Shown: positions 47,197 to 57,822, numbered from the stretch's first letter. The stretch is 64,000 nt of DNA from Kaistella sp. SH40-3 (GCF_030686865.1 NZ_JAQYUS010000001.1:62001-126000), one strand, 5' to 3'. The notes: generated by a model from the letters alone, not told the origin. Translations and numbers: made by a program.

Positions 47197-50100
47197 ATGT
47201 CAAACAAAAATAAAACAAGTAATTTTAGTAAAATTACAATTGGTCTTTCTTCTCCCGAATCTATTTTACAGGATTCAAGAGGTGAAGTTTTAAAGCCCGA
47301 AACAATAAACTACCGTACGCACAAGCCGGAAAGAGATGGTCTTTTCTGCGAAAAAATCTTCGGTCCTGTTAAGGATTACGAATGTGCTTGTGGGAAATAC
47401 AAAAGAATCCGATATAAAGGAATCGTTTGTGACCGTTGTGGTGTTGAGGTTACCGAGAAAAAAGTACGTAGAGAAAGAATTGGCCATATTGGCTTAGTTG
47501 TTCCTGTTGCTCATATCTGGTATTTCCGTTCTTTACCAAATAAAATCGGATATCTTTTAGGATTGCCGTCTAAGAAATTAGACATGATCATTTATTATGA
47601 AAGATATGTTGTAATTCAGCAAGGTATCGCTAAAAGAGCAGATGGTGCTGACTTCGATGATAAAGAATTCTTAACTGAAGAAGAATATTTAGATGTTCTA
47701 GATACCCTTCCTGCAGATAATCAATATCTTGATGATTCTGATCCGAACAAATTCATCGCTAAGATGGGTGCTGAAGCGGTTGAGCAATTATTAAGCAGAA
47801 TTGATTTAGATACTTTGTCATTCGATTTGCGTCACAAAGCGCATAACGAATCTTCAAAACAAAGAAGAACTGAAGCTTTAAAAAGACTGAACGTTGTAGA
47901 AGCGATTAGAGGAGCAAATACAAGAATGATCAACCGTCCAGAATGGATGATTATGAGAGTGCTTCCTGTAATTCCACCAGAATTGAGACCTTTGGTTCCA
48001 TTGGATGGTGGTCGTTTTGCGACTTCAGATTTAAATGACCTTTACCGTAGAGTAATCATTAGAAATAATCGTTTGAAGAGACTTTTGGAAATTAAAGCTC
48101 CTGAAGTTATCCTTAGAAACGAGAAAAGAATGTTACAGGAATCTGTAGATTCATTATTCGATAACACCAGAAAATCTTCTGCTGTAAAATCGGAATCTAA
48201 CAGACCATTGAAATCACTTTCTGATTCATTGAAAGGTAAACAAGGTCGTTTCCGTCAAAACTTATTGGGGAAACGTGTGGATTATTCTGCCCGTTCTGTA
48301 ATCGTCGTAGGTCCAAACTTGAAATTGCACGAATGCGGTATTCCAAAAGATATGGCAGCGGAATTGTACAAACCGTTTATCATCAGAAAACTGATTGAAA
48401 GAGGAATTGTAAAAACTGTGAAATCGGCAAAAAGAATCATTGATAGAAAAGAGCCAGTTGTTTATGACATCTTGGAAGGAATCATCAAAGGTCACCCGGT
48501 TCTTTTGAACAGAGCGCCTACTCTTCACAGACTAGGTATTCAGGCATTCCAGCCGAAAATGATCGAAGGAAAAGCAATCCAACTTCACCCATTGTGTACA
48601 ACTGCATTTAATGCGGATTTCGATGGTGACCAGATGGCGGTTCATTTACCTTTAGGGCCTGAGGCAATCTTAGAAGCACAACTTCTAATGTTAGGCTCTC
48701 AGAATATCTTGAACCCTGCAAATGGTTCACCGATTACGGTACCTTCTCAGGATATGGTTTTGGGTCTATATTATATGACCAAAGAATTATCATCAACTGA
48801 TGATATGAAAGTTTTAGGTGAAGGTTTGGTTTTCTATTCTCCGGAAGAAGTAGAAATCGCTTATGCAGAAGGAAAAGTTTCCCTAAATGCAAAAGTGAAA
48901 TGTAGAGTTCTTGTAAAAGAAAACGGAGAATTGGTAACTAAATTAGTAGACACAACTGCTGGTAGAGTATTATTTAACCAAATCGTTCCAGAAGGTGTAG
49001 GTTATGTTAACGAACTTTTAACCAAGAAATCATTGAGAAATGTAATTGGTAGAATTTTGGCTGACACCGATTTCCCAACAACTGTAGAATTCTTGGATGA
49101 CATGAAAGACTTAGGTTATTCTCATGCATTCCGTGGAGGACTATCATTCAGTTTAGGTGATATCGTAATTCCTGCAGAAAAGAAAACCATGATTGCAACT
49201 GCTGTAGAAACAGTAGATGAAATTAAGGCAAACTATAACATGGGTCTTATCACCGATACAGAACGTTATAACCAGGTAATTGACGTTTGGACCAATACCA
49301 ATGCAGGATTAACGGAGATGATTATGAGCAGAATGAAGACCGATCAAGGTGGATTCAACTCTGTTTATATGATGCTTGATTCTGGAGCAAGGGGTTCCAA
49401 AGAGCAGATCCGTCAGCTTTCAGGAATGAGAGGTTTGATGGCAAAACCGCAAAAAGCCGGTTCATCTGGTGCAGAGATTATCGAAAACCCGATTGTAGCG
49501 AACTTTAAAGAAGGTTTATCCATCTTAGAGTACTTTATCTCTACTCACGGTGCTCGTAAAGGTCTAGCGGATACCGCACTAAAAACTGCCGATGCTGGTT
49601 ACTTGACCAGAAGATTGGTAGATGTTGCACAAGACGTTATCATTACTGAAAACGACTGTGGAACTTTAAGAGGAACAGAAATTACACCACTTAAGAAAAA
49701 TGACGAAATCGTTGAACGTATTTCTGAAAGAGTATTAGGTAGAGTTTCTTTACATAACGTTTATGATCCAGAAACCGATGAAATCATCGTTGAAGCAGAT
49801 CAGTTAATTAATGAGGCTTATGCTAAAGCAATTGAAGCAGCTGGAATTGATAGCGTAGAAGTTCGTTCTCCATTAACTTGTGAAGCGAAAAAAGGAATCT
49901 GTGCAGCGTGTTACGGTCGTAATTTAGCAACTGGTAAACCTATTCATATGGGTGAAGCAGTTGGCGTTATCGCAGCACAATCCATCGGTGAGCCAGGAAC
50001 TCAGTTAACATTGAGAACCTTCCACCAAGGGGGAACTGCAGGGAATATTTCTGAGAATCCATCAATTGTTGCAAGACGTGATGGTATCGTAGAAATGGAT

Positions 50101-51462
50101 GAGATTAGAACGGTAACTTCAGAAAACGAAGCTGGTAAAAAAGCCGAAATCGTGGTTTCCCGTTCAACGGAATTCCGTTTGGTAGCAGACAATGCTGCTA
50201 GAACACCGTTAATGGTTGCCAACATTCCTTATGGATCTGAATTGGCTGTTAAACCAGGTGATAAAGTAATGAAAGGAGATTTAATCTGTAAGTGGGATCC
50301 GTACAATGCGGTAATCATCGCGGAATCTGCAGGTAAGATTGAGTATGAAGATATTATCCAAGGGGTTTCATTCTCACTAGAGATTGATGAGCAGACTGGT
50401 TTCGAAGAGAAAGTAATTTCTGAATCTAGAAACAAGAAAGCAGTACCAACCTTGAAAGTTGTGGATTCTAAAGGAGTTGAGCAAAAAGCATACAACTTAC
50501 CGGTAGGAGCACACATCATGGTAAACGATGGTGAGAAAATTAAAGCTGGTAAAGTAATGATCAAGATCCCAAGAAAATCTGCAAAATCTGGAGATATTAC
50601 AGGGGGTCTACCGAGAGTTACCGAATTGTTCGAAGCGAGAAATCCTTCAAACCCAGCGGTAGTTACAGAAATCGACGGAGTGGTATCTTATGGTAAAATC
50701 AAAAGAGGTAACCGTGAGTTAATCGTAGAAGCAAAAACTGGAGAAATCACTAAGTATTTGGTGAAATTATCGAATCAGATTTTGGTTCAGGAAAATGACT
50801 TCGTAAGAGCTGGATCACCATTATCAAATGGATCTACTACACCAGATGACATCTTGAAAATTAAGGGACCAACTGCCGTACAGGAATATTTGGTAAATGA
50901 AATTCAGGAAGTATATCGACTACAAGGGGTGAAAATCGATGATAAACACTTCGAAATTATTGTTCGTCAAATGATGACCAAAGTGTCAATTGTAGATGGT
51001 GGAGATACTCAATTCTTAGAAGGTGCACTAGAACACAAAGGAGATTTCTTAGAAGAAAACAATAGAGTGTTCGGTCTAAAAGTAGTAACAGAAGCGGGCG
51101 ATTCGAAAGAATTCAAACCTGGTCAAATGATTACCTCTAAAGATCTAAGAGACGAGAATTCTAAACTTAAACGTGAAGATCTGGCTTTAGTAGAAGTTCG
51201 TGAAGCACTTCCTGCAACTGCAACACCAGTATTGCAAGGGATTACCAGAGCGGCACTACAGACCAAATCATTCATGTCTGCAGCCTCTTTCCAGGAAACG
51301 ACGAAAGTATTGAACGAAGCAGCAGTTTCAGGAAAAGTAGATTACTTAAGCGGACTGAAAGAGAACGTAATTGTAGGACACAGAATTCCTGCAGGTACAG
51401 GTCTTAAAGACTATCAAAACGTGATCGTGGGTTCTAAAAAAGAATTCGAAGATATCAACTAA
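47197..51462 (+). CDS. rpoC: RNA polymerase beta' subunit
   Basis: 1421 residues. The N-terminal zinc finger (CACGKY...CDRCG, about residues 64-83), the catalytic Mg2+ loop [12 protein letters not shown] (about 472-483) and the second zinc-binding cysteines [14 protein letters not shown] are all present. It lies 83 nt after rpoB. The gap contains 7-8-nt units (ATCTAAA, ATCTGAA, ATCTAAC) just before the ATG. Confidence 0.98.
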   Translation: MSNKNKTSNFSKITIGLSSPESILQDSRGEVLKPETINYRTHKPERDGLFCEKIFGPVKDYECACGKYKRIRYKGIVCDRCGVEVTEKKVRRERIGHIGLVVPVAHIWYFRSLPNKIGYLLGLPSKKLDMIIYYERYVVIQQGIAKRADGADFDDKEFLTEEEYLDVLDTLPADNQYLDDSDPNKFIAKMGAEAVEQLLSRIDLDTLSFDLRHKAHNESSKQRRTEALKRLNVVEAIRGANTRMINRPEWMIMRVLPVIPPELRPLVPLDGGRFATSDLNDLYRRVIIRNNRLKRLLEIKAPEVILRNEKRMLQESVDSLFDNTRKSSAVKSESNRPLKSLSDSLKGKQGRFRQNLLGKRVDYSARSVIVVGPNLKLHECGIPKDMAAELYKPFIIRKLIERGIVKTVKSAKRIIDRKEPVVYDILEGIIKGHPVLLNRAPTLHRLGIQAFQPKMIEGKAIQLHPLCTTAFNADFDGDQMAVHLPLGPEAILEAQLLMLGSQNILNPANGSPITVPSQDMVLGLYYMTKELSSTDDMKVLGEGLVFYSPEEVEIAYAEGKVSLNAKVKCRVLVKENGELVTKLVDTTAGRVLFNQIVPEGVGYVNELLTKKSLRNVIGRILADTDFPTTVEFLDDMKDLGYSHAFRGGLSFSLGDIVIPAEKKTMIATAVETVDEIKANYNMGLITDTERYNQVIDVWTNTNAGLTEMIMSRMKTDQGGFNSVYMMLDSGARGSKEQIRQLSGMRGLMAKPQKAGSSGAEIIENPIVANFKEGLSILEYFISTHGARKGLADTALKTADAGYLTRRLVDVAQDVIITENDCGTLRGTEITPLKKNDEIVERISERVLGRVSLHNVYDPETDEIIVEADQLINEAYAKAIEAAGIDSVEVRSPLTCEAKKGICAACYGRNLATGKPIHMGEAVGVIAAQSIGEPGTQLTLRTFHQGGTAGNISENPSIVARRDGIVEMDEIRTVTSENEAGKKAEIVVSRSTEFRLVADNAARTPLMVANIPYGSELAVKPGDKVMKGDLICKWDPYNAVIIAESAGKIEYEDIIQGVSFSLEIDEQTGFEEKVISESRNKKAVPTLKVVDSKGVEQKAYNLPVGAHIMVNDGEKIKAGKVMIKIPRKSAKSGDITGGLPRVTELFEARNPSNPAVVTEIDGVVSYGKIKRGNRELIVEAKTGEITKYLVKLSNQILVQENDFVRAGSPLSNGSTTPDDILKIKGPTAVQEYLVNEIQEVYRLQGVKIDDKHFEIIVRQMMTKVSIVDGGDTQFLEGALEHKGDFLEENNRVFGLKVVTEAGDSKEFKPGQMITSKDLRDENSKLKREDLALVEVREALPATATPVLQGITRAALQTKSFMSAASFQETTKVLNEAAVSGKVDYLSGLKENVIVGHRIPAGTGLKDYQNVIVGSKKEFEDIN

Positions 51463-51470
51463 ATATTTTA

Positions 51471-51522
51471 ATTACAGATTACGGATATAAGTTTTAAATA
51501 ATTTATATTCGTAGTCTATAAT
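51471..51522 (+). repeat. Inverted repeat between rpoC and the DUF3467 gene
   Basis: ATTACAGATTACGGATATAA (51471-51490) and TTATATTCGTAGTCTATAAT (51503-51522) are complementary at 16 or 17 of 20 positions. The left arm consists of 7-nt units (ATTACAG, ATTACGG, ATATAAG). There is no T-run, so it may be a processing or stability hairpin. Confidence 0.7.
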
Positions 51523-51548
51523 TTTTAACTTAAAATATAAAATTTAAA

Positions 51549-51860
51549 ATGGACAACAATCAGAATCAAAATCAAGATCCAAACAACATTAACATTAACT
51601 TAAACGAAATGGTTGCTCAAGGAGTTTACTGTAACCTTGCTTTAGTAAACCATTCCCCTTCAGAATTCGTTGTGGATTTCATCCAAATGATGCCAGGAGT
51701 TCAACAAGCGAACGTACGATCAAGAGTAATCTTGGCGCCACTACACGCAAAAAGAGTAATGGCTGCATTGCAACAAAACATCAATAACTACGAACAACAA
51801 TTCGGAGAAATCAAAGAAGTTGAGCCTTTCGTATTAGGACAAAACAACGTACAAGCTTAA
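51549..51860 (+). CDS. DUF3467 domain-containing protein
   Basis: The 103-residue protein has an Asn/Gln-rich start (MDNNQNQNQDPNNININLNE) and the DUF3467 pattern GVYCNLALVNHSPSEFVVDF followed by MMPG and AKRVMAALQQNINNYE. The family regularly follows rpoC in Bacteroidota, but its function is unknown. The position suggests a link to transcription. It keeps this place even though the whole rpoBC block is turned round here. Confidence 0.88.
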   Translation: MDNNQNQNQDPNNININLNEMVAQGVYCNLALVNHSPSEFVVDFIQMMPGVQQANVRSRVILAPLHAKRVMAALQQNINNYEQQFGEIKEVEPFVLGQNNVQA

Positions 51861-51883
51861 TCAGCAAAACGTTTTTAAAATAG

Positions 51884-51918
51884 AAATCCCGATTCATTTA
51901 TTTGAGTCGGGATTTTTT
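51884..51918 (+). terminator. Terminator of rpoBC-DUF3467
   Basis: AAATCCCGA (51884-51892) pairs with TCGGGATTT (51907-51915), followed by T residues. Confidence 0.92.
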
Positions 51919-51983
51919 TGCTTTCAGTTTGTTTAATTTAAAGAAATACCACTCGTCCAAGGTAAGTACCATTAAGCACAAAA

Positions 51984-52012
51984 AAGCCATCTCGTATAAA
52001 ACGAGACGGCTT
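51984..52012 (-). terminator. Terminator of rplKAJL
   Basis: AAGCCATCTCGT and ACGAGACGGCTT form a 12-bp stem with one mismatch. On the minus strand it is followed by a T-run. It lies 21 nt after the rplL stop codon. Confidence 0.9.
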
Positions 52013-52033
52013 AGTTATAAGGTTGAGGAAGAA

Positions 52034-52399
52034 TTATTTCAATTCTACTTCAGCACCAGCTTCTTCTAATTGTTTTTTCAACGCTTCAGCTTCGTCTTTA
52101 GAGATTCCTTCTTTGATTGCAGTCGGAGCTCCGTCTACCATATCTTTCGCTTCTTTAAGACCTGCACCAGTTAAATCCTTAACTAATTTTACAACTGCTA
52201 ATTTTGAAGCACCTGCTGCTTTCAAGATTACGTCGAATTCAGTTTTTTCTTCTACTGCTTCGCCAGCACCTGCAACAGCAGCTACAGCTACAGCAGCTGG
52301 TTCGATTCCGTACTCATCCTTAAGGATAGTAGCTAATTCATTTACGTCTTTAACGGTTAAGTTTACAAGCGTTTCCGCTAAGTTTTTTAAATCTGACAT
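52034..52399 (-). CDS. rplL: Ribosomal protein bL12 (L7/L12)
   Basis: 121 residues: helical dimerisation domain, Ala-rich hinge ([17 protein letters not shown]) and the C-terminal factor-binding domain [20 protein letters not shown]. It forms the stalk that recruits translation factors. It is the last gene of the rplKAJL operon. In most bacteria rpoB follows it, but here a terminator and a convergent operon do. Confidence 0.97.
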   Translation of the reverse strand: MSDLKNLAETLVNLTVKDVNELATILKDEYGIEPAAVAVAAVAGAGEAVEEKTEFDVILKAAGASKLAVVKLVKDLTGAGLKEAKDMVDGAPTAIKEGISKDEAEALKKQLEEAGAEVELK

Positions 52400-52452
52400 T
52401 TTAATAATGTTTTAATTGTTGAACGATTTATTTGATTTTTTTTTGAGTCTAA

Positions 52453-53052
52453 TTACTCTGCACTAGGTGCATTGGTAGCGTCAGCACTTGCTTCTGGAGC
52501 AACTTCTGCTGCTGGGGTTTCTGCCTGAACTTCTTCCGCAACAGGAGCAGCCTCTTCAGCATCTCCGTTTGCTTCATCTTTGTTCTGTAATGCAGAAAGA
52601 ACATTTCTAAGTGGAGATTGAAGTAATGTGATGATTTCACCAATCATTTCTTCTCTAGACTTGATGCTAACTAAAGTAGCTAAGTTTTCGTCGCCTACGT
52701 AGAAAGTTTCTTGTAAATAAGCAGATTTCAAAGCTGGAATTTCTGCTTTTTTTCTGAATCCTTGAATCAACTTTGCCGGAGCATTTGCTGTTTCAGAAAT
52801 CATAATAGCAGAGTTACCTTTGAAAGTTGGGAACATTTCAGAGTAATCTACTCCTTCGATTTGTTCCAATGCTTTTTGTAGTAAAGTGTTTTTTACAACT
52901 TTTACAGTGATATTTTGTTTAAATGCTTGTCTTCTAAAATCTGAAGTCGCAGCAGCATTCATTCCTTCTAGACTTGCTACATAAACCACTTTCGCGTCTT
53001 GTAACACTTCTTTTAATTCTTGTATTACTAATACTTTATCTTCTTTTGTCAT
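52453..53052 (-). CDS. rplJ: Ribosomal protein uL10 with a long C-terminal tail
   Basis: The conserved uL10 body covers about residues 1-150 (TKEDKVLVIQELKEVLQDAK at the start, then LEGMNAAATSDFRRQAF). It is followed by a tail of about 40 residues rich in Ala, Glu and Pro (DAEEAAPVAEEVQAETPAAE). uL10 proteins are usually about 165-175 residues, so 199 is long. The tail is probably disordered. uL10 anchors the bL12 dimers on the ribosome. Confidence 0.95.
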   Translation of the reverse strand: MTKEDKVLVIQELKEVLQDAKVVYVASLEGMNAAATSDFRRQAFKQNITVKVVKNTLLQKALEQIEGVDYSEMFPTFKGNSAIMISETANAPAKLIQGFRKKAEIPALKSAYLQETFYVGDENLATLVSIKSREEMIGEIITLLQSPLRNVLSALQNKDEANGDAEEAAPVAEEVQAETPAAEVAPEASADATNAPSAE

Positions 53053-53065
53053 TGTCTTTCAGATT

Positions 53066-53758
53066 TTAGTTTACAGATTTAGTATCAATTGCAATACCTG
53101 GACTCATAGTAGAAGACAAATAAATGCTTCTTACATAAACACCTTTAGACGCTGTTGGTTTCAATTTGATTAATGTCTGAATTAATTCAGAAGCATTTTC
53201 TCTAATTTGAGCAGGGTCAAAAGACACTTTACCAATTCCAGCGTGGATGATTCCGTATTTATCAACTTTAAAATCAATTTTACCTGATTTTACTTCAGAT
53301 ACTGCTTTACCGATATCCATCGTTACAGTTCCTGATTTAGGATTTGGCATTAAACCTCTTGGACCTAAAATTCTACCCAATGGACCTAATTTACCCATAA
53401 CAGCCGGCATGGTAACGATCACGTCAACATCAGTCCAACCATCTTTAATTTTCTGTAAATATTCATCAAGACCTACATAATCAGCACCAGCTTCTTTCGC
53501 TTCTGCTTCTTTATCTGGAGTTACCAAGGCCAATACTTTTACATCTTTACCAGTTCCGTGTGGAAGAGATACAACACCTCTTACCATTTGGTTCGCTTTT
53601 CTAGGATCAACTCCTAATCTAACTGCGATATCAACAGATGCATCAAATTTTGCAAAGTTTACTTCTTTTACCAAAGCCGAAGCTTCTTCAAGAGAATAAA
53701 TTTTGTTTTTTTCTATTTTGCTTAAAGCTTCTTTTTGCTTTTTAGTTAATTTTGCCAT
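53066..53758 (-). CDS. rplA: Ribosomal protein uL1
   Basis: 230 residues with the uL1 signature ([17 protein letters not shown]) and [20 protein letters not shown]. uL1 forms the L1 stalk and, in many bacteria, represses its own operon by binding its mRNA. It lies 13 nt upstream of rplJ and 11 nt after rplK. Confidence 0.97.
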   Translation of the reverse strand: MAKLTKKQKEALSKIEKNKIYSLEEASALVKEVNFAKFDASVDIAVRLGVDPRKANQMVRGVVSLPHGTGKDVKVLALVTPDKEAEAKEAGADYVGLDEYLQKIKDGWTDVDVIVTMPAVMGKLGPLGRILGPRGLMPNPKSGTVTMDIGKAVSEVKSGKIDFKVDKYGIIHAGIGKVSFDPAQIRENASELIQTLIKLKPTASKGVYVRSIYLSSTMSPGIAIDTKSVN

Positions 53759-53769
53759 ATCTATAAGTT

Positions 53770-54213
53770 TTAAGCGTTAGTTGGTTTAGTTCCTGTTACT
53801 CTCAATCCCATAGATCTTGCAGTTCCGGCAACCATAGTAAGGGCACCATCCATCGTAAAACAATTAAGATCTACCATTTTATCCTCAGCAATTTTACTAA
53901 CTTGAGCCCAAGATACAGCACCTACTTTCAGTCTGTTTGGCTCTCCTGAACCTTTTTTCTGCTTAGATGCTTCTAAAAGTTGGATTGCCACAGGTGGAGT
54001 TTTAATTACGAATTCAAATGATTTGTCTTCGTACACTGTAATTACTACAGGTAAAACTTGTCCTGGCTTGTCTTGAGTTCTTCCGTTAAATTGCTTACAA
54101 AACTCCATAATGTTCACCCCTGCAGAACCTAATGCAGGACCTACTGGTGGAGATGGGTTTGCTGCTCCTCCTTTTACTTGGAGCTTCACCATTTTAAAGA
54201 CTTTTTTAGCCAT
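53770..54213 (-). CDS. rplK: Ribosomal protein uL11
   Basis: 147 residues with the start [35 protein letters not shown] and the RNA-binding C-terminal part ending [15 protein letters not shown]. It is the first gene of the rplKAJL operon, with its own promoter at 54310-54339. Confidence 0.97.
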   Translation of the reverse strand: MAKKVFKMVKLQVKGGAANPSPPVGPALGSAGVNIMEFCKQFNGRTQDKPGQVLPVVITVYEDKSFEFVIKTPPVAIQLLEASKQKKGSGEPNRLKVGAVSWAQVSKIAEDKMVDLNCFTMDGALTMVAGTARSMGLRVTGTKPTNA

Positions 54214-54309
54214 TTTTATTTTTTATAAAAAATTAATAATTTATGAATGTGGAAGCATTTATAAATCTGTAACGAGGCGCGATAAAACACAACTTTACAT
54301 TTCGGATTG

Positions 54310-54339
54310 CAAAATTAAGAATAAATTTTGATTACACAA
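54310..54339 (-). promoter_or_regulatory. Promoter of rplKAJL
   Basis: On the minus strand, TTG (plus 54337-54339) is followed by 19 nt and TAATTTTG (plus 54310-54317), a full consensus match. The downstream sequence GCAATCCGAAATG closely resembles that of the rpsU promoter. The leader is about 90 nt. Confidence 0.75.
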
Positions 54340-54512
54340 TAGATAAGGTATTGATTTTTAGAAAGAATTTTAAAAATTGTCGAATATTTATAACAATCAC
54401 CTATTATCTCAAATGGCTTTATTGTATTTTTGTTAAATCATCAAATTTAATAAAACTTATTATCAAAAGAAAGATTGTTGAAACCGCCTTTCCATTATTT
54501 ATTAATAATGAA

Positions 54513-54535
54513 AAAACCGCTATGAAAACGGTTTT
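54513..54535 (-). terminator. Terminator of the prolyl oligopeptidase gene
   Basis: AAAACCG (54513-54519) and CGGTTTT (54529-54535) form the stem, and a T-run follows on the minus strand. It separates this gene from rplK. Confidence 0.75.
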
Positions 54536-54559
54536 GACAAATAATATTATTGTAAGTAA

Positions 54560-56707
54560 TTATTTGATATATTTAAAATTAGGATGATTTGTTTGCGCAA
54601 GAGCAAAAGCATACATATCTGCATAATTTCGATACGTAACATTTTTATCTTGAGTAAAATGTCCGTTTTCATAATCTACATAAAACAGAACGGGTTTTCC
54701 AGATGTTGAACTGTTTTGCATTGTTGCAGCAAATTTAGCAGGCATCCAGGGAATAACTCTTGGATCATTAATCCCTGTTCTTACTAGTACAGCGGGATAT
54801 TTTACATTTTCTTTAATTTTATGTTGTGCATCCATGGCAATTAAACCTTTCAATTCCTCAGGATTTCCCAGCGCTCCAAATTCGGGAATTTGATTGGGAC
54901 CGTTTGGGGTAATCTCCATTCTTAACATATTGGTACAGCCTACTTCTGCAATGATTGCAGCAAATAAATCTGGACGTTCTGCCACCGCATTCCCAATAAG
55001 AATACCACCAGCACTCATTCCCGAACCAATTAATTTATCTTTGGAGGTGTACTTATTATTGACTAAATAATCAGCGCAGGCAATAAAATCTTTCCAGGTA
55101 TTTTCTTTAGTGCCTTTAAATGCGGCTTTGTGCCACGCTTCTCCTTTTTCTCCACCACCTCTTACATGCGCCACTGCAACAATTACATTTTGTCTAAGAA
55201 GTGCATAATTTGCTTCAGAGAAGTACGGGAACATAGACACTCCGTATGATCCATAACCATCAAGATAAAGAGAATTACTTCCGTCTATTTTTATATTTTT
55301 TGGATAGATAATAGAAAGTGGAACCATCGTTCCATCGTAACTTTTAATTTCTATCTCCTTTACAACAAATTCTCCCTGATTTGGATAAACTGCTTTAGTA
55401 TTAAATAGTTTACTCACCTCAACTTTATTATCTTTTAATTGTACGTTATAAAAAACATATGGATTTAACCACCCATAGTTAACCGCAACTGCTTCATCTC
55501 CTTCTCTACTATTTAAAGGCAGCATCGCATTACTTCCTTGTGGAAGCGGTATTTTGTTTAGGGCTAAACTATTTCCATCAATTTGGTATAAGTCGATATT
55601 CATTCCGTTAGCCACTCTATAGACCAAGTAATTTTTGGTTGCTGTAATTCGAGTAATTAAATTTTTTCCTTCTGGGACGACAATTTTAGCATTTTTAAAA
55701 TCAGGTTTACTCATAGAAGTAACTCCAATCTTAAAATTAGGCGCATTTTTGTGAGTAAGAAAAAAAACTTTATCTCCGATAATACTAAAATCTGTGATCT
55801 CATCATCAAATCCTATGAAGGGCTTCCAATTGATGGATGATTTACCGAATTCTGAAGCAGGAGCATAATAAACTAACTGCTCCCTCTGCACCGACCCTAT
55901 ATCTAAAAACATATATCTGTAATCATCGGAAAAATAAGTGGACACCCAGTTTTCAGGTTTTATTGGAAGCGAAGGATTTTTTAACCGGGATGCGATTTCG
56001 ATATCTTTAGAGGTTGCAGTTCCCAAAAAATGCTGCATCGCACGCATATCTCTAAGCATGTCATTGCTTGTATTATCTGCATTTTGAAGTTTTATATAAA
56101 GTACAGACTTTTGATCCGGCGTCCAAGAACTGATTCCACCCCAAACCGGAGTTAAAACATCGGGTAATAGTTTTTTTGTTTTTATGTCAATGAATCGGCT
56201 TTCACCTATTTCCGCACCGCTTTCTGCTAAACCCATCGCCAATATCGATCCATCTATATTGGTTGAAAAATCTTGAATCTCATAGGTTTTACCAGCAACA
56301 TAATTTTCTGGATCGAATATAAGTATCTCATTCCCAGATCCGTCACGCATATACAATTTTGCAACTTTTTCGCCACGCAAAATTTTAGTGTAGAAATAAT
56401 TGTTACCACTTTTTTTAACGTTATAATAATCGGCATCTTTCAATTCATCCAGATATTTCATGTCGTTAAATAATTGATCTCGTCCGGAAATTTTTTCAAT
56501 ATAATTCTTACTAAAGTCAGCCTGATTTTTAAACCAGTTTGTTACTTCAGGATTTTTCATGTCTTCTAACCACCTGTAATTATCGGTAATTTTCACTCCA
56601 TTATAATTGTCAATGACTGCTTTTACAGGTGTTGCCGGATAATTGAATTGTGCATTCAAATAAACTGCGAAACAAAACAGCAGAAGAGTTACTACATTTG
56701 TTTTCAT
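54560..56707 (-). CDS. Prolyl oligopeptidase family serine peptidase (S9A), secreted
   Basis: The 715-residue protein has a signal peptide (MKTNVVTLLLFCFAVYLNAQ). Next come the N-terminal strand pattern NYPATPVKAVIDNYNGVKI, YRWLEDMKNPEVTNWF, and a beta-propeller. The alpha/beta-hydrolase domain has the catalytic serine in GSGMSAGGILIGNA (near residue 560), the aspartate in RTGINDPRV and the histidine in NGHFTQ. S9A enzymes cut short peptides after proline. This one likely acts in the periplasm or outside. Its place between nusG and rplK is unusual. Confidence 0.94.
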   Translation of the reverse strand: MKTNVVTLLLFCFAVYLNAQFNYPATPVKAVIDNYNGVKITDNYRWLEDMKNPEVTNWFKNQADFSKNYIEKISGRDQLFNDMKYLDELKDADYYNVKKSGNNYFYTKILRGEKVAKLYMRDGSGNEILIFDPENYVAGKTYEIQDFSTNIDGSILAMGLAESGAEIGESRFIDIKTKKLLPDVLTPVWGGISSWTPDQKSVLYIKLQNADNTSNDMLRDMRAMQHFLGTATSKDIEIASRLKNPSLPIKPENWVSTYFSDDYRYMFLDIGSVQREQLVYYAPASEFGKSSINWKPFIGFDDEITDFSIIGDKVFFLTHKNAPNFKIGVTSMSKPDFKNAKIVVPEGKNLITRITATKNYLVYRVANGMNIDLYQIDGNSLALNKIPLPQGSNAMLPLNSREGDEAVAVNYGWLNPYVFYNVQLKDNKVEVSKLFNTKAVYPNQGEFVVKEIEIKSYDGTMVPLSIIYPKNIKIDGSNSLYLDGYGSYGVSMFPYFSEANYALLRQNVIVAVAHVRGGGEKGEAWHKAAFKGTKENTWKDFIACADYLVNNKYTSKDKLIGSGMSAGGILIGNAVAERPDLFAAIIAEVGCTNMLRMEITPNGPNQIPEFGALGNPEELKGLIAMDAQHKIKENVKYPAVLVRTGINDPRVIPWMPAKFAATMQNSSTSGKPVLFYVDYENGHFTQDKNVTYRNYADMYAFALAQTNHPNFKYIK

Positions 56708-56891
56708 AGTTTCTAATTTTTATGATAACAAAGGTAAATTCACATAAATAAAACCATCAAGTTAAATCACCCTTTTAAAATTGATTTAACTTATAAAATA
56801 CTGCTGTGTTATATATGCTATAAATAATAAAAGTGATCAATCTTTCGAACGGCCTCTTTACAATTGCAATTCAAGAAAGCAATTTGTATTT

Positions 56892-57191
56892 TTAATTCGT
56901 GAACATTAATTTTTTCATAATCTTCTCTTTTCCTGATGAAATTCCTAAAATATAAATCCCTTTCTTAGCAGAAACTGGGATTTCTAAATTGTCCAATTTT
57001 TTTTTAAAGTTTTTATTAAAACTCTTTACCAGGAATAAAGCAATCTCGACATCACGAAGGAAATTATTCGTTTTAATTTTCAAAGAAGTCAGCACCGCAT
57101 TTTCAATCATCAATTACTGAAGAGAATTCTGCTGGGTGGTCAAAGTCACATCATCAACATAAATTTCATTTAAAGGAGAATATTTTTTCAT
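56892..57191 (-). pseudogene. Remnant of a T9SS cargo protein (C-terminal sorting domain)
   Basis: On the minus strand the frame gives MKKYSPLNEIYVDDVTLTTQ, a stop codon 25 codons from the ATG at 57191, and then in the same frame ENAVLTSLK...KKLDNLEIPVSAKKGIYILG and ISSGKEKIMKKLMFTN. The end matches the type A T9SS sorting domain ('G-x-Y-x-L-x-x-x-x-G...K-x-x-x'). 'IYVDDVTLT' is the usual end of a preceding carbohydrate- or choice-of-anchor-type domain. The rest of the cargo protein is missing, so this is the tail of a deleted gene. Confidence 0.7.
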
Positions 57192-57217
57192 AGCATTTGG
57201 ATTTTTGCACAAAAAAA

Positions 57218-57245
57218 AAAAGACTATTCTTTCGAATAGTCTTTT
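57218..57245 (-). terminator. Terminator of secE-nusG
   Basis: AAAAGACTATTC (57218-57229) pairs with GAATAGTCTTTT (57234-57245) and is followed by a long T-run on the minus strand. It ends the secE-nusG transcript before the peptidase gene. Confidence 0.92.
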
Positions 57246-57265
57246 AAATATTTTTAAAAAGCTGT

Positions 57266-57808
57266 TTATACTTTTTCTACTTGCATAAAACTTAGTTCCA
57301 TTGGTGTTTTTCTTCCGAAAATCATTACAGATACTTCAATTTTCTTTTTATCTTCGTGTAGTTTTTCTACAGTACCGTTAAACCCATTGAAAGGACCATC
57401 GATTACCTTTACGTTTTCACCAACTACAAAAGGAATTGCTGTATCGATTGCGAACTCAGAAAGTTCATCCATTCTACCAAGCATTCTATTCACTTCTGAT
57501 TTACGCATTGGTACAGGATCACCACCTTTGGTTGAACTCAAAAAAGAAATAACTCCTGGAATATTCTTAATGATGTGAGGAACCTCCCCTACTAGATTAG
57601 CTTCTACCATTAAGTATCCTGGGTAATAAGGTTTTTCTTTCGGTACCTTTTTACCATTTCTTATCTGGATTACTTTTTCCATAGGAATGACTACTTGAGT
57701 TACGAATTCCTCTAAGCCATAATGCTTCATTTCGCTCTCAATATAGGTTTTCACCTTATTTTCCTGTCCACTGATGGATTTCAGAACATACCACTTCAAG
57801 TCACTCAT
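57266..57808 (-). CDS. nusG: Transcription termination/antitermination protein NusG
   Basis: 180 residues with the NGN domain (KWYVLKSISGQENKVKTYIE; PYYPGYLMVEANL) and a C-terminal KOW motif (VGENVKVIDGPFNGFNGTVE). NusG links RNA polymerase with Rho or the ribosome. It lies 14 nt after secE and ends with a terminator, so it is not cotranscribed with rplK. Confidence 0.96.
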   Translation of the reverse strand: MSDLKWYVLKSISGQENKVKTYIESEMKHYGLEEFVTQVVIPMEKVIQIRNGKKVPKEKPYYPGYLMVEANLVGEVPHIIKNIPGVISFLSSTKGGDPVPMRKSEVNRMLGRMDELSEFAIDTAIPFVVGENVKVIDGPFNGFNGTVEKLHEDKKKIEVSVMIFGRKTPMELSFMQVEKV

Positions 57809-57822
57809 TTCGGAAAATAATT

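Noticed and set aside
52023-52415. 130-codon plus-strand ORF across rplL
   Set aside because: Exact antisense of rplL. The Ala/Ser-rich composition is what reverse-strand bL12 produces.
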